Below are positions 10,783-22,900 of a stretch of DNA of 64,000 nucleotides, in pieces. Origin of the DNA: Pterobdella sp. o SKG-2022. Lineage: Eukaryota; Annelida; Clitellata; Hirudinida; Piscicolidae. Both the position numbers and the translations under genes were made by a program. The DNA lies in the NCBI GenBank assembly GCA_964035795.1, contig OZ038320.1, forward strand, positions 20,292,589 through 20,356,588. Direction: 5' to 3'. Each line of letters opens with the position of its first letter. Position 1 is the first letter of the stretch. The notes under the pieces were generated by a model. The model ran no database searches. It was given only the letters and a program-made list of their open reading frames with translations, and was not told the DNA's origin.

Positions 10783-12165
10783 TTAGTATTTACAATTGTA
10801 CGAAAAAATTTCTATTCCTCTGTTTGCATCGATCATCGCTATATTATTCGATAACGGCACTTTATATTTTGAATATTGACACTGGTCATCGTGGCCGTCA
10901 TAAGAAGGAGCAGATGCCGTATTCGTCCAAAGCTTCCATAGCTTCGTCGGCCAGTTTCCTTCTTGACTTTCAGCCTATAGGTTTTATATGTTTTCAAACT
11001 ACTTGCGAATTCATGCATATATGTTATACAAGTTTGCCATCGAAGTTTTCCAACCATTAACCTTCCAAGTAAGATCTTTAGTCCACGGAATATCGGGTCT
11101 TGCTCTTATAGGTGATTTGAATGAATAGATGTTGGCTACATCTGCAAGTTCACTGGAAGGCAAGGAAGGGTGGACAATGTCGGGATGTGTTATATCATAA
11201 ATTAATCTACGCCCGTAATTATTGGTGACCAAGTTTTTAAATGGATCTTCATAACCACCTGGAAATTTTTTGTTCAAAAAGTTTTTAGCTTCCAACGATT
11301 AATGTAATTGATAAGATACTCAATTTCGGTATGGATATTTTGTTATATTTTCTGAAATTATTCGAACTAAAAATTTCAATAGATAATATAGAAAAATCAA
11401 CCATCGGGCAATCTTTTTAACTGTTTGGAGCGGTAAATGGAATCATAATTTGCCGACTGATATTCGAGATTATTAGATATAGCTTCTACCTTCACTGATG
11501 GCGAGATTTCTGCCTTAAAATAAAGTGTTAATTTTAATACATTAGTTATTTAATTACACGTTCATAGTCAGCTGTTTCGCCACAAAAGAAATAGAAAAAA
11601 TGTGATTCAAAAATGTACATCTATAATAAATTTTATTTGACCTTCGGAATATGCTCAACTTTTTGTCTGTTCAATAAAGAGGTTTTGCCATCATAAATTG
11701 CAGTTGGAAACTTTTCCTTGAAATGTTTCATATAATTTAAACCTAAAAAAACAATTCATGATATTTTAACATGCGCGTTTATTCCTAACCTCGTTCAAAT
11801 TCTGGGCCCATTCTTCACAATCCTTGAGGTTATTTTCGCTAGATAAGTATCGTGATTTATGAGATTAAATACTTTTATTCAGAAAACATCGAAAAAATGT
11901 TTATTTTTTGTCGATTTATCTTTGATTTTATACAAAAGACGAGTAGTTTGTAGTTGTGCAGGTTTAATTCTTGTCAATAAAATGACTATAAAGGGCTCCA
12001 TTTTAATCATAATGTAAATCAAATGCAAACTTACATGTCTCGATACTTCAAGTATGAACTCCACACATAGTTATCAGTGTATTCGGTCAAATAACCTGGT
12101 TTATATAGGCCGGGTATGTAAGTTTTTTTCTCGCAACATTTATCCACTAGTTTATGGTCAGACAT
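10783..12165 (-). CDS. Unrecognised 261-residue protein, six exons including a 23-nt microexon
   Basis: I do not recognise this gene, but the model is coherent. Exons 12035-12165, 11790-11812, 11642-11742, 11402-11513, 11062-11288 and 10783-10974 all have GT/AG borders, matching phases and a total of exactly 262 codons. The product begins MSDHKLVDKCCEKKTYIPGL and is soluble, with no signal peptide or membrane segment. It has several short Tyr/Pro/Trp-bearing segments: YKPGYLTEYTDNYVW, KFPTAIYDGKTSLLN, FPGGYEDPFKNLV, RPDIPWTKDLTWK and WPTKLWKLWTNTASAPSYDG. That spacing of short aromatic motifs without a globular core recalls ciliary or sperm microtubule-inner proteins, which is inference only. 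The 23-nt exon 2 is forced by phase: reading more of the upstream sequence as exon creates a stop. Confidence 0.6.
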
Positions 12166-12664
12166 TTTTTAAAAAATTCAGTCAGTCTTTTGAGAATAAG
12201 TATTGAAGATTTCTGACAATTCACATATAAAAAAAAGCGTAAACAAATAATCTGTTACTATGGGAAAACGTAGCTTTATTCTTTAAATGGAATTTTCTTT
12301 TTTTCTGTTTTCATAAAACTTGGCAAAAAATATGTTTCTAATTATTTATTGAGAAAATAACTTTGAGATCACAAGTATATGAGATAAAACAAAGATTAAA
12401 ATCTTGATATTTATAAAATATAACAATGCAACATTTAAAATTGATATATCTTTTCAGCATGATATAGTTTTAAATAGAATACTATAAAAACATCCACAAC
12501 AATTATAAAACTTGGAAATTGAACAAGAAAATCAACGAAAATTAATGGGTAAAAAATGTATTATCAAGTGAAAAATTAATAGCCAAAAAAGTAGAAATTG
12601 TTTAAATTATTCATACATATTAGTGAAAATGGAAACTTAGAAATAAAATGAATAATATAGTAAA
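12166..12664. other. Interval between the unknown gene and the CadN 3' end
   Basis: This A+T-rich sequence should contain the CadN 3' UTR (CadN is transcribed leftward into it) and the upstream flank of the minus-strand 261-residue gene. Several AATAAA-like strings occur, but in such sequence they are not diagnostic. Confidence 0.35.
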
Positions 12665-13925
12665 TTAAGATAAAAGGTTTTTTTCTTCATTATGTTTCTG
12701 TTCTGTATTGTTGGTGGCAAGAGGATATGAAGTTTTATTGAAAACTAAGTGGTTTTTCGGAGAAGCTTGACACGAACCTTGAATAGAGAAAAATCATATT
12801 TAAAAAACTCAAAATAAAAAATTAAATTTTAAAACTTTCATGTTTTTCCAAATGTAAAATTTTATTTAAATTATTACCCAATGAACTAAATGATCCGTAA
12901 ATGCTATCTCTACCCTCATATCGATATTGCCTGACACTTTCAAACGGAGGCGCTGCCGGATCATTGTCAGCATATTGTAACTTTTGAGCCAATAAATCAG
13001 TGAGAGAGAAAATCTTCGACTTGAAATCATATCCTTGTTCTTTGAAGCAAAAGGTTTTTAATTACTTTTAAAAAAATTTTTAAATTACCTTCATATATAT
13101 ATATATAATTTAACAAATTAAATAACAAAGATACCAAAAGGAATCACTGGTGGAGGAATAATTCTCTCGACAGGTCTTGCCTGGGATGTTTGCAGTTTCA
13201 AGAAGTTGTAACCCTTCTCATCCTTTTCTCCTTATGGCGATTTAATGGGGTGGATTTTGAAGTTTGATTAATACCTTTGCTTTATCATAAGTCTGAAAAA
13301 ATCTCATAGTTTTAAAACCAAAGGTTATTGCCTTAATATTTCAAAGATAATCTTTGAAAAATGTTATGAAAAACTACCAACCTACACCTTCTTCATTATA
13401 TTGCACAACTTTTTCTCTCAAAGAACCATACTTATCTATTTCATCAACTCCTTCAAATCTTGCCTTGCGCAATCTCCGTTGGAAAACCATTATCAGCAGA
13501 AAAGTAACAACTTCAATGAAATATAAACTTTATTTATCATTTTTCCTAAAACTTCTCAAAAGTTTTTTTCAAAAACTAAATGTATTTTGAATAAAGAGTT
13601 TAAAATGCTGAATTTATATAAATATATTTATAAAAAAAACTAACTTATGAAAAAAATAATAGAAAGAAAAACAAAAAACAGAAGTCGAGTAGTTGTAGAA
13701 GAAGTGAATGGTTCAGGAATAGTGAAGCAGCTAGTGGAGTTGGTGAAGATATTGTTATCATCACACAAACACTCGTCTTGAAAATCGTAACTGTCAGATA
13801 GATCCAATACTTTATCGAGAAAGTTCGTGGAGTACTGGCAACTTCTGTAGCAGTCCAAGTAGCAAGATGCCGGCCGCTTTTTGATGCATTTTTTGCCTCC
13901 GTATGGTTTCAGTTCTTTTGGGCAC
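12665..13925 (-). other. CadN: CadN exons 48-52: last Cys-rich module, membrane helix and catenin-binding tail
   Basis: Exons: 13645-13925, 13388-13510, 13135-13230, 12878-13039, 12665-12777. Exon 48 is Cys-rich, then begins the membrane helix (RLLFFVFLSIIFFI), which continues in exon 49 (VTFLLIMVF) and stops at QRRLRKARF. The cytoplasmic tail is about 150 residues. The beta-catenin-binding core is clear in exon 51: QYRYEGRDSIYGSFSSL (compare YEG.GS..GSLSSL). The segment that usually binds p120-catenin reads QYNEEGEKDEKGYNFLKL and lacks the GGGEED core. The 3' exon encodes 37 further residues that I do not recognise, ending at TAA (12665-12667). Confidence 0.9.
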
Positions 13926-16900
13926 CTAGATGCATGTTTTTACTATTTTGAAACTATTGTGTTTTTTTGGGATTTAAATTGAAAAATAGTGAATTATTTT
14001 TCATAATAAATTTTATAGACTCTTATAACCATTGAAATCTGCAGTAGATTATTAATTACCTACTCTTTTAACTTGTATCTAATTGTTTGTATTCTTTAAA
14101 ATAATTAAACAAACGCTAACGAGCATGCAGTTTTCCTCCATTGGTTGACACACACAAAAGGTAGAGAACAAAGTGATGTTTGATTTTGGAGTTCACACAT
14201 ATTTTCATCACGACAACCATCGATCAACGATAAACTTCTCTCACTTATTGATGCAACTTCATTAGACTCCCAAAGAAACAAAGGCATGCTGTAGCCATTC
14301 AACCTGATATCTTTCATGCATCCTTCAGTGTATAAAAAAACCATTTCTATTATATATGAAATTCATTATTTTTGAAATTTATTTATATTAAAATTAAGGG
14401 TTCTCAAATATCTATGAAAAGTTGAAAAAGCATAAGATCTTAATTAAATAACTGAACCATTGTTGAAATCATCTTGAATGTAAGCTCTGCCATCAGGAGT
14501 TATATATTTGACATCTGCTCCTACCACGATGCCCTTCTTTTTCGCTATCACAAACCCGGCTCTATCAGTACTATGCTTAATATCTTCAAATAATTTTTAA
14601 AGGGTTACATTATTATTAAAACTGAAATTTTAATTTCATTTTTAATAGTTTAATGTAGTATAACTTTCATAACTACTTGAATTTTTATGAAGTTCTCGTT
14701 TAGATAAAAGATGAGTTTGCTGGAAATTGAAAGAAAGTGAACTGTTTCTATAAAACCCATCCCCCCAGTCTAGCGTTAGTTCTAAGTAATCTTCCACTCT
14801 GGTTATGGTCACTACATGCCACTTACCATCATTGATTTCAACCCGGGGAAGGTCTAAGTTATACCTTGAATAGCTGGTGCCATAAAAATTGTAAGTAACG
14901 CGAAGATGTTTGTTGATTATCTGATAAAAAATAATGTTTTTGAAACTTTGATAAATAAGAAATAAGTAAACCTCATTTTTAAAGACTCACCCGCAAAAGA
15001 ATAAACCTAGATTTATTGTTGTTTTGAACTTTTATAAGATGTCCTTTTTCTTTTCTTGTTCTAAACATAAGTTCAATTTTGCTGAAAAATTTGAACTTTG
15101 CACTAAAAATACTGTGATAATAGTCGTTAAGCTGCCAGGTAATGTAACTGTTTTCATAAAAATCTGCACTGGGAGAAGCTGCAAATTTTAAAAAAATATT
15201 TCAAAGTATAAAGTTTGGGAATGTGGAATTATATGTTGAAATTCGAAAAAATGCATTGTAAACTTACGGGACATACAATTATTCCCTCTCCAGCCAGGCT
15301 TGCACACACACTCAGGAATTTTATTACCATACTCCACACAATGATGATTGTCTTTGCAATTAATTCTCTGGAATTTTCCAACATCTTCGAAAAAAATATT
15401 ATTAAACTTTTTTTCTAACAACTAAAAACTTAAAAGATTGATTTATCGTGTTAAAGCAAACTAAAATATAATTTCTAGATAAAAAGTTCATTTTCATTTT
15501 ATACCTTCCACTTTCACGTTGGTAGTTTCAGTTTTGGATGACTCGAAGATTATGCCATGGTCTTTGGCATAATTTTCATTTCCATCTTCAAAATTTTCTG
15601 AAGGTTTTTTTTCTAAATTTTTACTTTGCATACTCTTCTCTCTGAAGAGAGATCTATCAATACATTGATCATGGGAACATTCGTCGTGCACATTTGAGTA
15701 GATATTCGATGGATCACTATATAAATCTTGAATCTGAAGTGATTTATTTAAAGTATTGTCTCATTATTCAAAAATCAATTTTTGTAAAAGCTTACTATTC
15801 CGTTGATTCTGAGGTTTCTAATGCATCCATTGAAACCTTTATAAGCTGTGTCCGGTTCATATGTGTACAAACCTCCAAGTTGTAGAGGGCCATACGAAAA
15901 AACAATGTTTTCACGTTTTCTATAAACCATTTTATCATTGAATCTCTGGTTATCAAGTCTTTGCATGTTAGAGTTGTGGTGATCTTTAAATGAATTTTTA
16001 GAGGTTTCTTTATGTTTAAAAATGTCGTGTTCATCATAGAAATATAAAGTTGCTGAGCACTTGGATGGAGTTTTAATTGATTTATGAGAAGGAACCTTTA
16101 TACATTTATCTACTACAAGTTTTAAAAACTGAAATGAATGAAATTTCAGTATGTTAAACTTTTAATAAAAGGTATTAAAATATTATACCATACAAACCAT
16201 TTCATCAACGAAAAAGTCGATCTGATGCCATTCTCCGTCGTATAAGTGAGGGCTGTATACTTTAAGTTCCATCAAGTCTTCAGGCTTGTGTCCTATCAAT
16301 TGAGCAATGATTTTATCCCTCTCAAGTTTTAGCAAAAAAGTAAAAAGTCCTTTTTTGTGCATATTTTTAGCTAAATCTTTTTGAAAAAGTATAATTGAAG
16401 AACATTTTGGGTTTTTACAATGATTGTCCATCTTTATTTTGATAAATCTTTCATCGTGAAAAGCAGACTTTGGGGATTGAAAATTATTTTCAATACTAAT
16501 TGTGTCGTTTTCACTTTCTGGTGTAGGTATGATCTCTAAAGAAATGTGTAAATTTTTACAAGTGCTTAACGAAGGCAACCACATGAAGCCATTGCCATTA
16601 AATGATTTGGTAGTGACCTCACAAAAAGAACCTCCATAGCCATTGGAACATAAACAACTAAAATTTCGATTATTTCTTTTAAATTTATAACAATAAAACT
16701 ATCAAAATTGAATTCACCTTATTCTCCCATCCGTTTCAATGCATCGACCGCCATGCAAGCATGTTCTCTTTTCACAAACTTTCACAGCTTTTTTTTCTGC
16801 TAGTTTGTCATATAAACAAACGTTTTGCATTTTTGGATACAAGCCCACTGCAGCGTAAGATGTGGAATTATTTTCTATTGTGTTTCCTATGTTACTTAAA

Positions 16901-19900
16901 AAGTAACCAGTTAAACAATCCGAGTTATAAGTATCAATGTATCTTTTATCACATGTTTTAGTGGTTATATTGGCTTGGAAAAAGGGCACTAAACATAAGT
17001 TGATTGGAATCATCAAAACATCTAAATTGAGCGTTTTACTAACCTATAAAAAACATTCAAATGTCACAATTGAATATTATAAGTATTTTAAATCATATTA
17101 CTTGGTCAGAATGAAGGGCTAATATGGAATTAAGTGTTGTAGAGGATGGAGGATTTGGAATGAAAATTGTATAAAACACATCTATAGTATTTTTTTGTTC
17201 TATACAGTTAATCACATTGAGAAATACTACTTTTTCGAGTCCAACACTGTTTATTTGAGAAATCAAATAAGCTAATTTTTCTACCATACTTACTTGCTGA
17301 TTATTTTTTTTGGTGAATTCTTCTGCAGTAGTTCCTATAAACACATATAAACCAATGAATGAATAGGAAATCAAAATTTATTGATTCAAAAAGTTCAATT
17401 AAAATCTTACCTAATAATCTTATAGACCCATGGTTAATAATATTCTTTTTTGATAAATACGTTACTTGTATATTAACAACAGAAGTAACTTCAACTTCGT
17501 GTATTTTGTCATAGACATCCACCCACAGTTCCGAGATTGGTGGCAAGTTATTATGTGAAAAAGTGTATAACCGGCCTGATTTTTCGTCCAATCTATCATA
17601 AATTAGATTTGCAATATATGTATTAATGCATTAATCAGTAAAAAGTGATTTTAAAATATTTTATTGAGAAAATAAATGAGTTTTTTAAAGAAATGTGAAC
17701 TTGAATTTTAAATTTTGATGTCATTTGAATTTCAAAGTGAAACTTTTTTACCTGTAAAAGTCATTATGCGAATTTTTAGAAAAGGTAAATGTTTTATCTT
17801 TAAGATCCCAATCATCTTCATCTTCCACATATACTCTTCCTATATAAACACCACTTTTTTGATCTTGAAAGTATTCAATAAAATTTATTTGAATGAAAAG
17901 GTATATCATATTTGTTTAGACGTTTAAACTGGAATTGGTGAAATGAAATGTTCGTAGAAACTGGTAACTTAGCTTTTATCTAACAGAAATAATAGACCAA
18001 ATTTAATAAATATATGTTCAGATTTATTTGAAAACTAATATAAATAATTTTTTTCAAAAAAAGTCGATTTAAAAATACTATGATTCGATTGATCTTTTCA
18101 ATAAATAAAGAAATTTAAAACTCTAATTCTTATTTGAACCACTACAAAACATTTATGAAAGTAAAGTAGAATCCTACTGAAGTGTGTGAGTAGTTGTATG
18201 TTTTTAGAAGCACTTTTGTGCACATGGTCATTGAGGTCTCCCACAACGATAGCCAAGGTGGATGTACCTTTGGGATTCACAAGACAAGATGAAACAAATA
18301 ACGGGTTAATTATGTTTCTAAGAAATATTCATGAAAAAAATTATTTTTAAATGGAAGCTTGAACGTTATTCTTGTTTTTTACCCAATAAAAATTTCGATA
18401 AAGTAACAAATTCATCTGACTCAACCTGTAATAGAAGGAGTCCCGCTATCACTCATAATTACGGGAATGAAATATTCTTTTTGGAGTTCTCTATCGAGTA
18501 TTTGTTTCGTTTTTATTATTGCTGAACCTTCTCGTTTTGGGCCACCAGCTAATACAATATGTTTTATTGAGTTCAACTTAATTCAAAGCTTTGAAGTTGA
18601 AACTTTCAAAGTACCTTTAATGAAAGTGAAGCTAAAGACTTCACAAGCTGGGTTCTCCCAGCACGGACAAGAGCCATAACAGGGAACCCCCATGTTAAAT
18701 GGAGCTCCATTCATGCTGAGATCGGCATCTTTTGCTGTTATCTCCGCTACAAAGGTCCCTTTGAATTATTTACATTGTATAAAATATATGAAATTATAAT
18801 TTTTTTCTTGAATTAGTTAAAACATATAATAATAATATGATAAAATTAGACTTTACTTTATTAATATTGAAAAAATAAGTTATAAATTATAATATTTAAA
18901 CATAAAAAATAAATCTTTGTTATTAAACGACTGTATACATCAACATAATTTCAAACCTATTTGTTGTGACTCCATAACGACAACTTGCAGCTGAGGCAGG
19001 TCAAGCTGAGGAGGGTTGTCATTGGCATCCTCCAAGTTCACCTCGAAGGTCGCATATCCCGTCAAAGATGGAGTTCCTTATTTAAATATTGCATCTGAAT
19101 TTCATTAAAGAAGGATAAACTTTTCGAAGTATTTTATACTCAGTTTTATTTTGATTTTGAATCGATGATAATTTATTACAAATCAACTCTTTCGAACTTA
19201 ATTTTTTTAAACCATTGATTTTAAAGATTCTATTGTACAATTATTGGACCACTACTTCAATTTAGTTTTGTTGATTTTTTTTTATTCTAATTAAAAAAAT
19301 GCACCTTCAAACTTACCGGCATCAACAGCCATAATGACCAACTCGTGAATTTGACTACATTCTCTGTCCAACTTTCTCTTCACAGTCACCAAGCCATCAA
19401 AAGTGATTGAAAAAAACGGATAATTCATGTTTAATGGTTCTTTTATTTCAAACCTGGAGATTATGTTTTCTTTGTTATAATTTAAAAGTAATTGAAAAAT
19501 TAGTTTGATTCTTTAAAAATTGAACATTTTTTTTGTAAAGACTGTTGATGTATACTTAAATTCAGAGTTAGTTCCGCTATCATAGTCCTTAGCTTCGAAT
19601 TTAAAAAGAGACGTTCCTGGGAGAATGTTTTCTTGAATGCTGATGTAGTGAGTGGAAGGATGGATAACTGGGGCGTTATCATTCACATCTTTCAATCTAA
19701 CTATGACCTTATAAATTTAAAATTTTACTTATCAAATTAATCTTAAATTAACGTATATAAATGCAATTCAAGTCGAAAAATAAATTTATTTCGATAATAT
19801 GATTTCAATGATTTCTTACTTGGCATAGATCTCGATGGTTAGGGTTGGGATCTTGCACTTGGATTGTCAAGTTGAATTGCTTGGTTAATAGATTTTCATA

Positions 19901-22900
19901 GTCTACAGGCTAAAAAGTCAAAAAATTGTTACTAGATAATTTTTTAAAACTTAAATAAACTTTCTCAAATTTTAATTTTAATTTTTTACCCTTTTAATTA
20001 TAATTAATCCGTTGTTTGTGTGTTCAACAGTTTCTATATCAAAATGATAGCTATCTTCAGGGTAGAGAAATCGGTAAGAAAGTTGGGCGTTTTGACCAAC
20101 ATCAGCGTCTGTTGCGGTGATGGAGGCTACAAAAGAGCCGACAGCTGAGTTTTCATTCACTTCGGCGTAATAATAACTTTTTTTGAATTTAGGAGCATGG
20201 TCGTTCATGTCGAACACTTTGACTGTAATTTTAGCTGAAGCTTTTGGAAAAGGAAAAAATCGAAAATTTATTATTTATGAAAGAAAAACATTAGATTAAT
20301 TATTGTTTTACTTGAAAGTCTTTGACCATAGCCTCGATCAGTGGCGATAACTCCCATTGTATATTCCTCCTTGCTCTCTCTATCCAAGTTACTCACTAGC
20401 GTTTTCATTATACCTGTTTGGTATTTGAAATTATAATTTTTTATTGGTTTTATTACTCTCAAATTTTTCTCAAAAATTTACCTGAATTCCGATCAATGGA
20501 AAATATCGGTTCTCCATCAAAAGTAACAGGAACGCCAGTGAGGCTGTAGTAAATACTGCTGTTGATGCCATTATCTTTGTCTATAGCTATTACATTCAAC
20601 ACCGTCTGGCCTTTAGAAAACATTTTAATTAAAAAAAAAATTCAATTTTTAAATATTTTTTAGAAAGTTTATTTTAAAGTTTAGAAAAATTGAAAGCATT
20701 AAAACCTGCTGGAGAATTTTCCATAACTGAGCCGCAAAGTTTGGAGCGAACAAAAACTGGAGCATTGTCATTGATGTCTTTTAAAATAACTTTGACTTCT
20801 GCATATCCAGTGAGCTTGCCATCATGAGCTAGAACATTAAAGTGGTACTCTGGTCTTCCGTTTGGAGCGTCCCTGTCCAATCCTCTTGTCAAATATACTT
20901 CACCTTTTGGGGTTCAAAGTTTGTTATATATCTACAAGTTCAACATTTTGTAACGTATAGTTTTGATTAAAAAAAATGAATTTTTAACAAAAACTTAAAA
21001 GTTCAAAAGGTTTTTTGACTAAATAAAACGGATAAAATTACCAGTGGTTTCATCAACCATGAAAGTTTTGTCATGTACAAATTGACCCATTAAGCTGTAC
21101 TTGATGGGAATTGGCTCTACGTTGCGACCATCTGATCCATCAATGTCTATAGCTTTGACCTAGATTAACAAAAATGGATGAGTTAAGTTTCATTTTATTT
21201 AATTATTGAAATCAAGTGAAAAAAATTAAAACAGATTTCACTGTATAAAAAGCTTTTCGTTGCATAACGAAATAAATTACTTTTCAACGACTGACTTGAT
21301 GATTTCAATTTTAGTATAGAATATAGACAATGAATCAAAGTCGGGGTTGAAACATATTGAAATAAATTTCTAAAAAACATGTATACTTTCTTTCGTAATT
21401 GGGAAATCAGTTCTTTTTGCAACACACTCAAGTGAAAAGTTTAATACTTTTGGTTGCCTTTACATTTTTAAGAGCTCAATAAGTGAAACAGCTTCATTAA
21501 AGAGTAAGAAAAATTTTTTGTGCCAAGTTTTACAGGAAGCCTGTAACCCATATGAAAATAGCCTTTTCCATAATTTTCCAACAAACTTTACAAACTTATT
21601 GTTAAACCAAAAATCTTCTGCCTCTTTTTTAATAGTGACAAAGTGATATTACAAATACCGTGACAAGATGTAGAGGGTTGTTTATAGATAAAGATTGATC
21701 CTCTTCGGTTACGTTGTCTACTGTATACAAGCCTTTTTCAAACTGAGGTGGGTTATCGTTCACATCCACTACTGAAATAACCACCATTGTCGTTTTTGCA
21801 AACTTTTCATCAAAAACTCTATAAGTTAGTTTGTAAACCTGGTGTGGTGTTTCATGAAAGTGTTTAATACAAAATTTCAAAAAAAGACATGAAAAAACTC
21901 TGAAATTTATATAAAATAATTCTGAATTTACCTTGGGTCCTTTTTCAAAGTCTAATTGGCCCCTCACTTTCACTTCTCCTGTTTCGGGAACAACTTCAAA
22001 CATTTTTCCAACATTTCCAGATGTGATCGAGTAAGTCAAAAGGTTTTCTAGAAATTGATGTTTTATGTATTATTCAATTTTGATTTTTGAAAGTTGTCAT
22101 TTATGAAGTTTCACTGTAAATGTTGGAACCTTGATCGAGGTCAAAGGCTGTGATGGTCTCTATTGTGGATCCTGGTTCAGTATCCTCAGTGATGTTGAGC
22201 TGTAAGAATTTTATATAAATTTCATTATTTAGCTATCAACAAGTTTTAAAATTTTATCTTTGATTTATTGAATATTATTTACATTATATTTCTCTCGAGT
22301 GAAAAATGGTGCGTTATCGTTTGTGTCAGTAATTCTTACTTGAAGTTCTGCCTCACCTTGAAGAAAAAACATTAATTCGTGAAAGAATATTCAGTTTTAG
22401 AGTAAAATTAAAATTTATTTGTTTATTATTGAAAAGTGCCTTGGTTGGGGGTGCCAAAAGGAAAGTGGTTGTTTCTGTTTGATGGAGCCCCATCTTTTGC
22501 CACCAGAGTGATAAAATATTGACTTTTCATCTCTCTATAAAAAAATTTGATTTGATTAATGAATGGAATGAAAATTTGTTGTATAATTTGTTTACCTATC
22601 GAACGAAACCGAAGTTGTTATGAATCCGCTTGAGGAGTTTATATGAAACTTGTTGTAATCATTCCCTTCAGTCTTTATCTCATACGATACCTGCCGGTGT
22701 TTGTCATAATTATGAGTTTCAACTCAAAAAAAACAACTATAAATAACAGCTATTATTTTTTAGAGAAATTTTATAGGATTAACCGTTTTGTATTCCTTCC
22801 TAGTGTCTTTATCAACTGCGGCTACTCTAATCACTTCAACGCCTGGTTTCAGATTTTCTGCCACGCTCGTTGAGTACCTCCCATTCTCATCTAAACCTTT

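Noticed and set aside
10839..11057. 72-codon minus-strand frame overlapping the end of the 261-residue gene
   Set aside because: It is in another frame of the last exons; the phase-consistent splice at 11062 to 10974 explains the region better.
11785..11850. Longer second exon for the 261-residue gene
   Set aside because: Starting the exon at 11838 opens a frame but leaves a phase that gives an immediate stop in the next exon; the 23-nt exon resolves this.
13090..13110. Short (TA)n tract in a CadN intron
   Set aside because: Ordinary simple sequence in A+T-rich DNA, too short to be informative.
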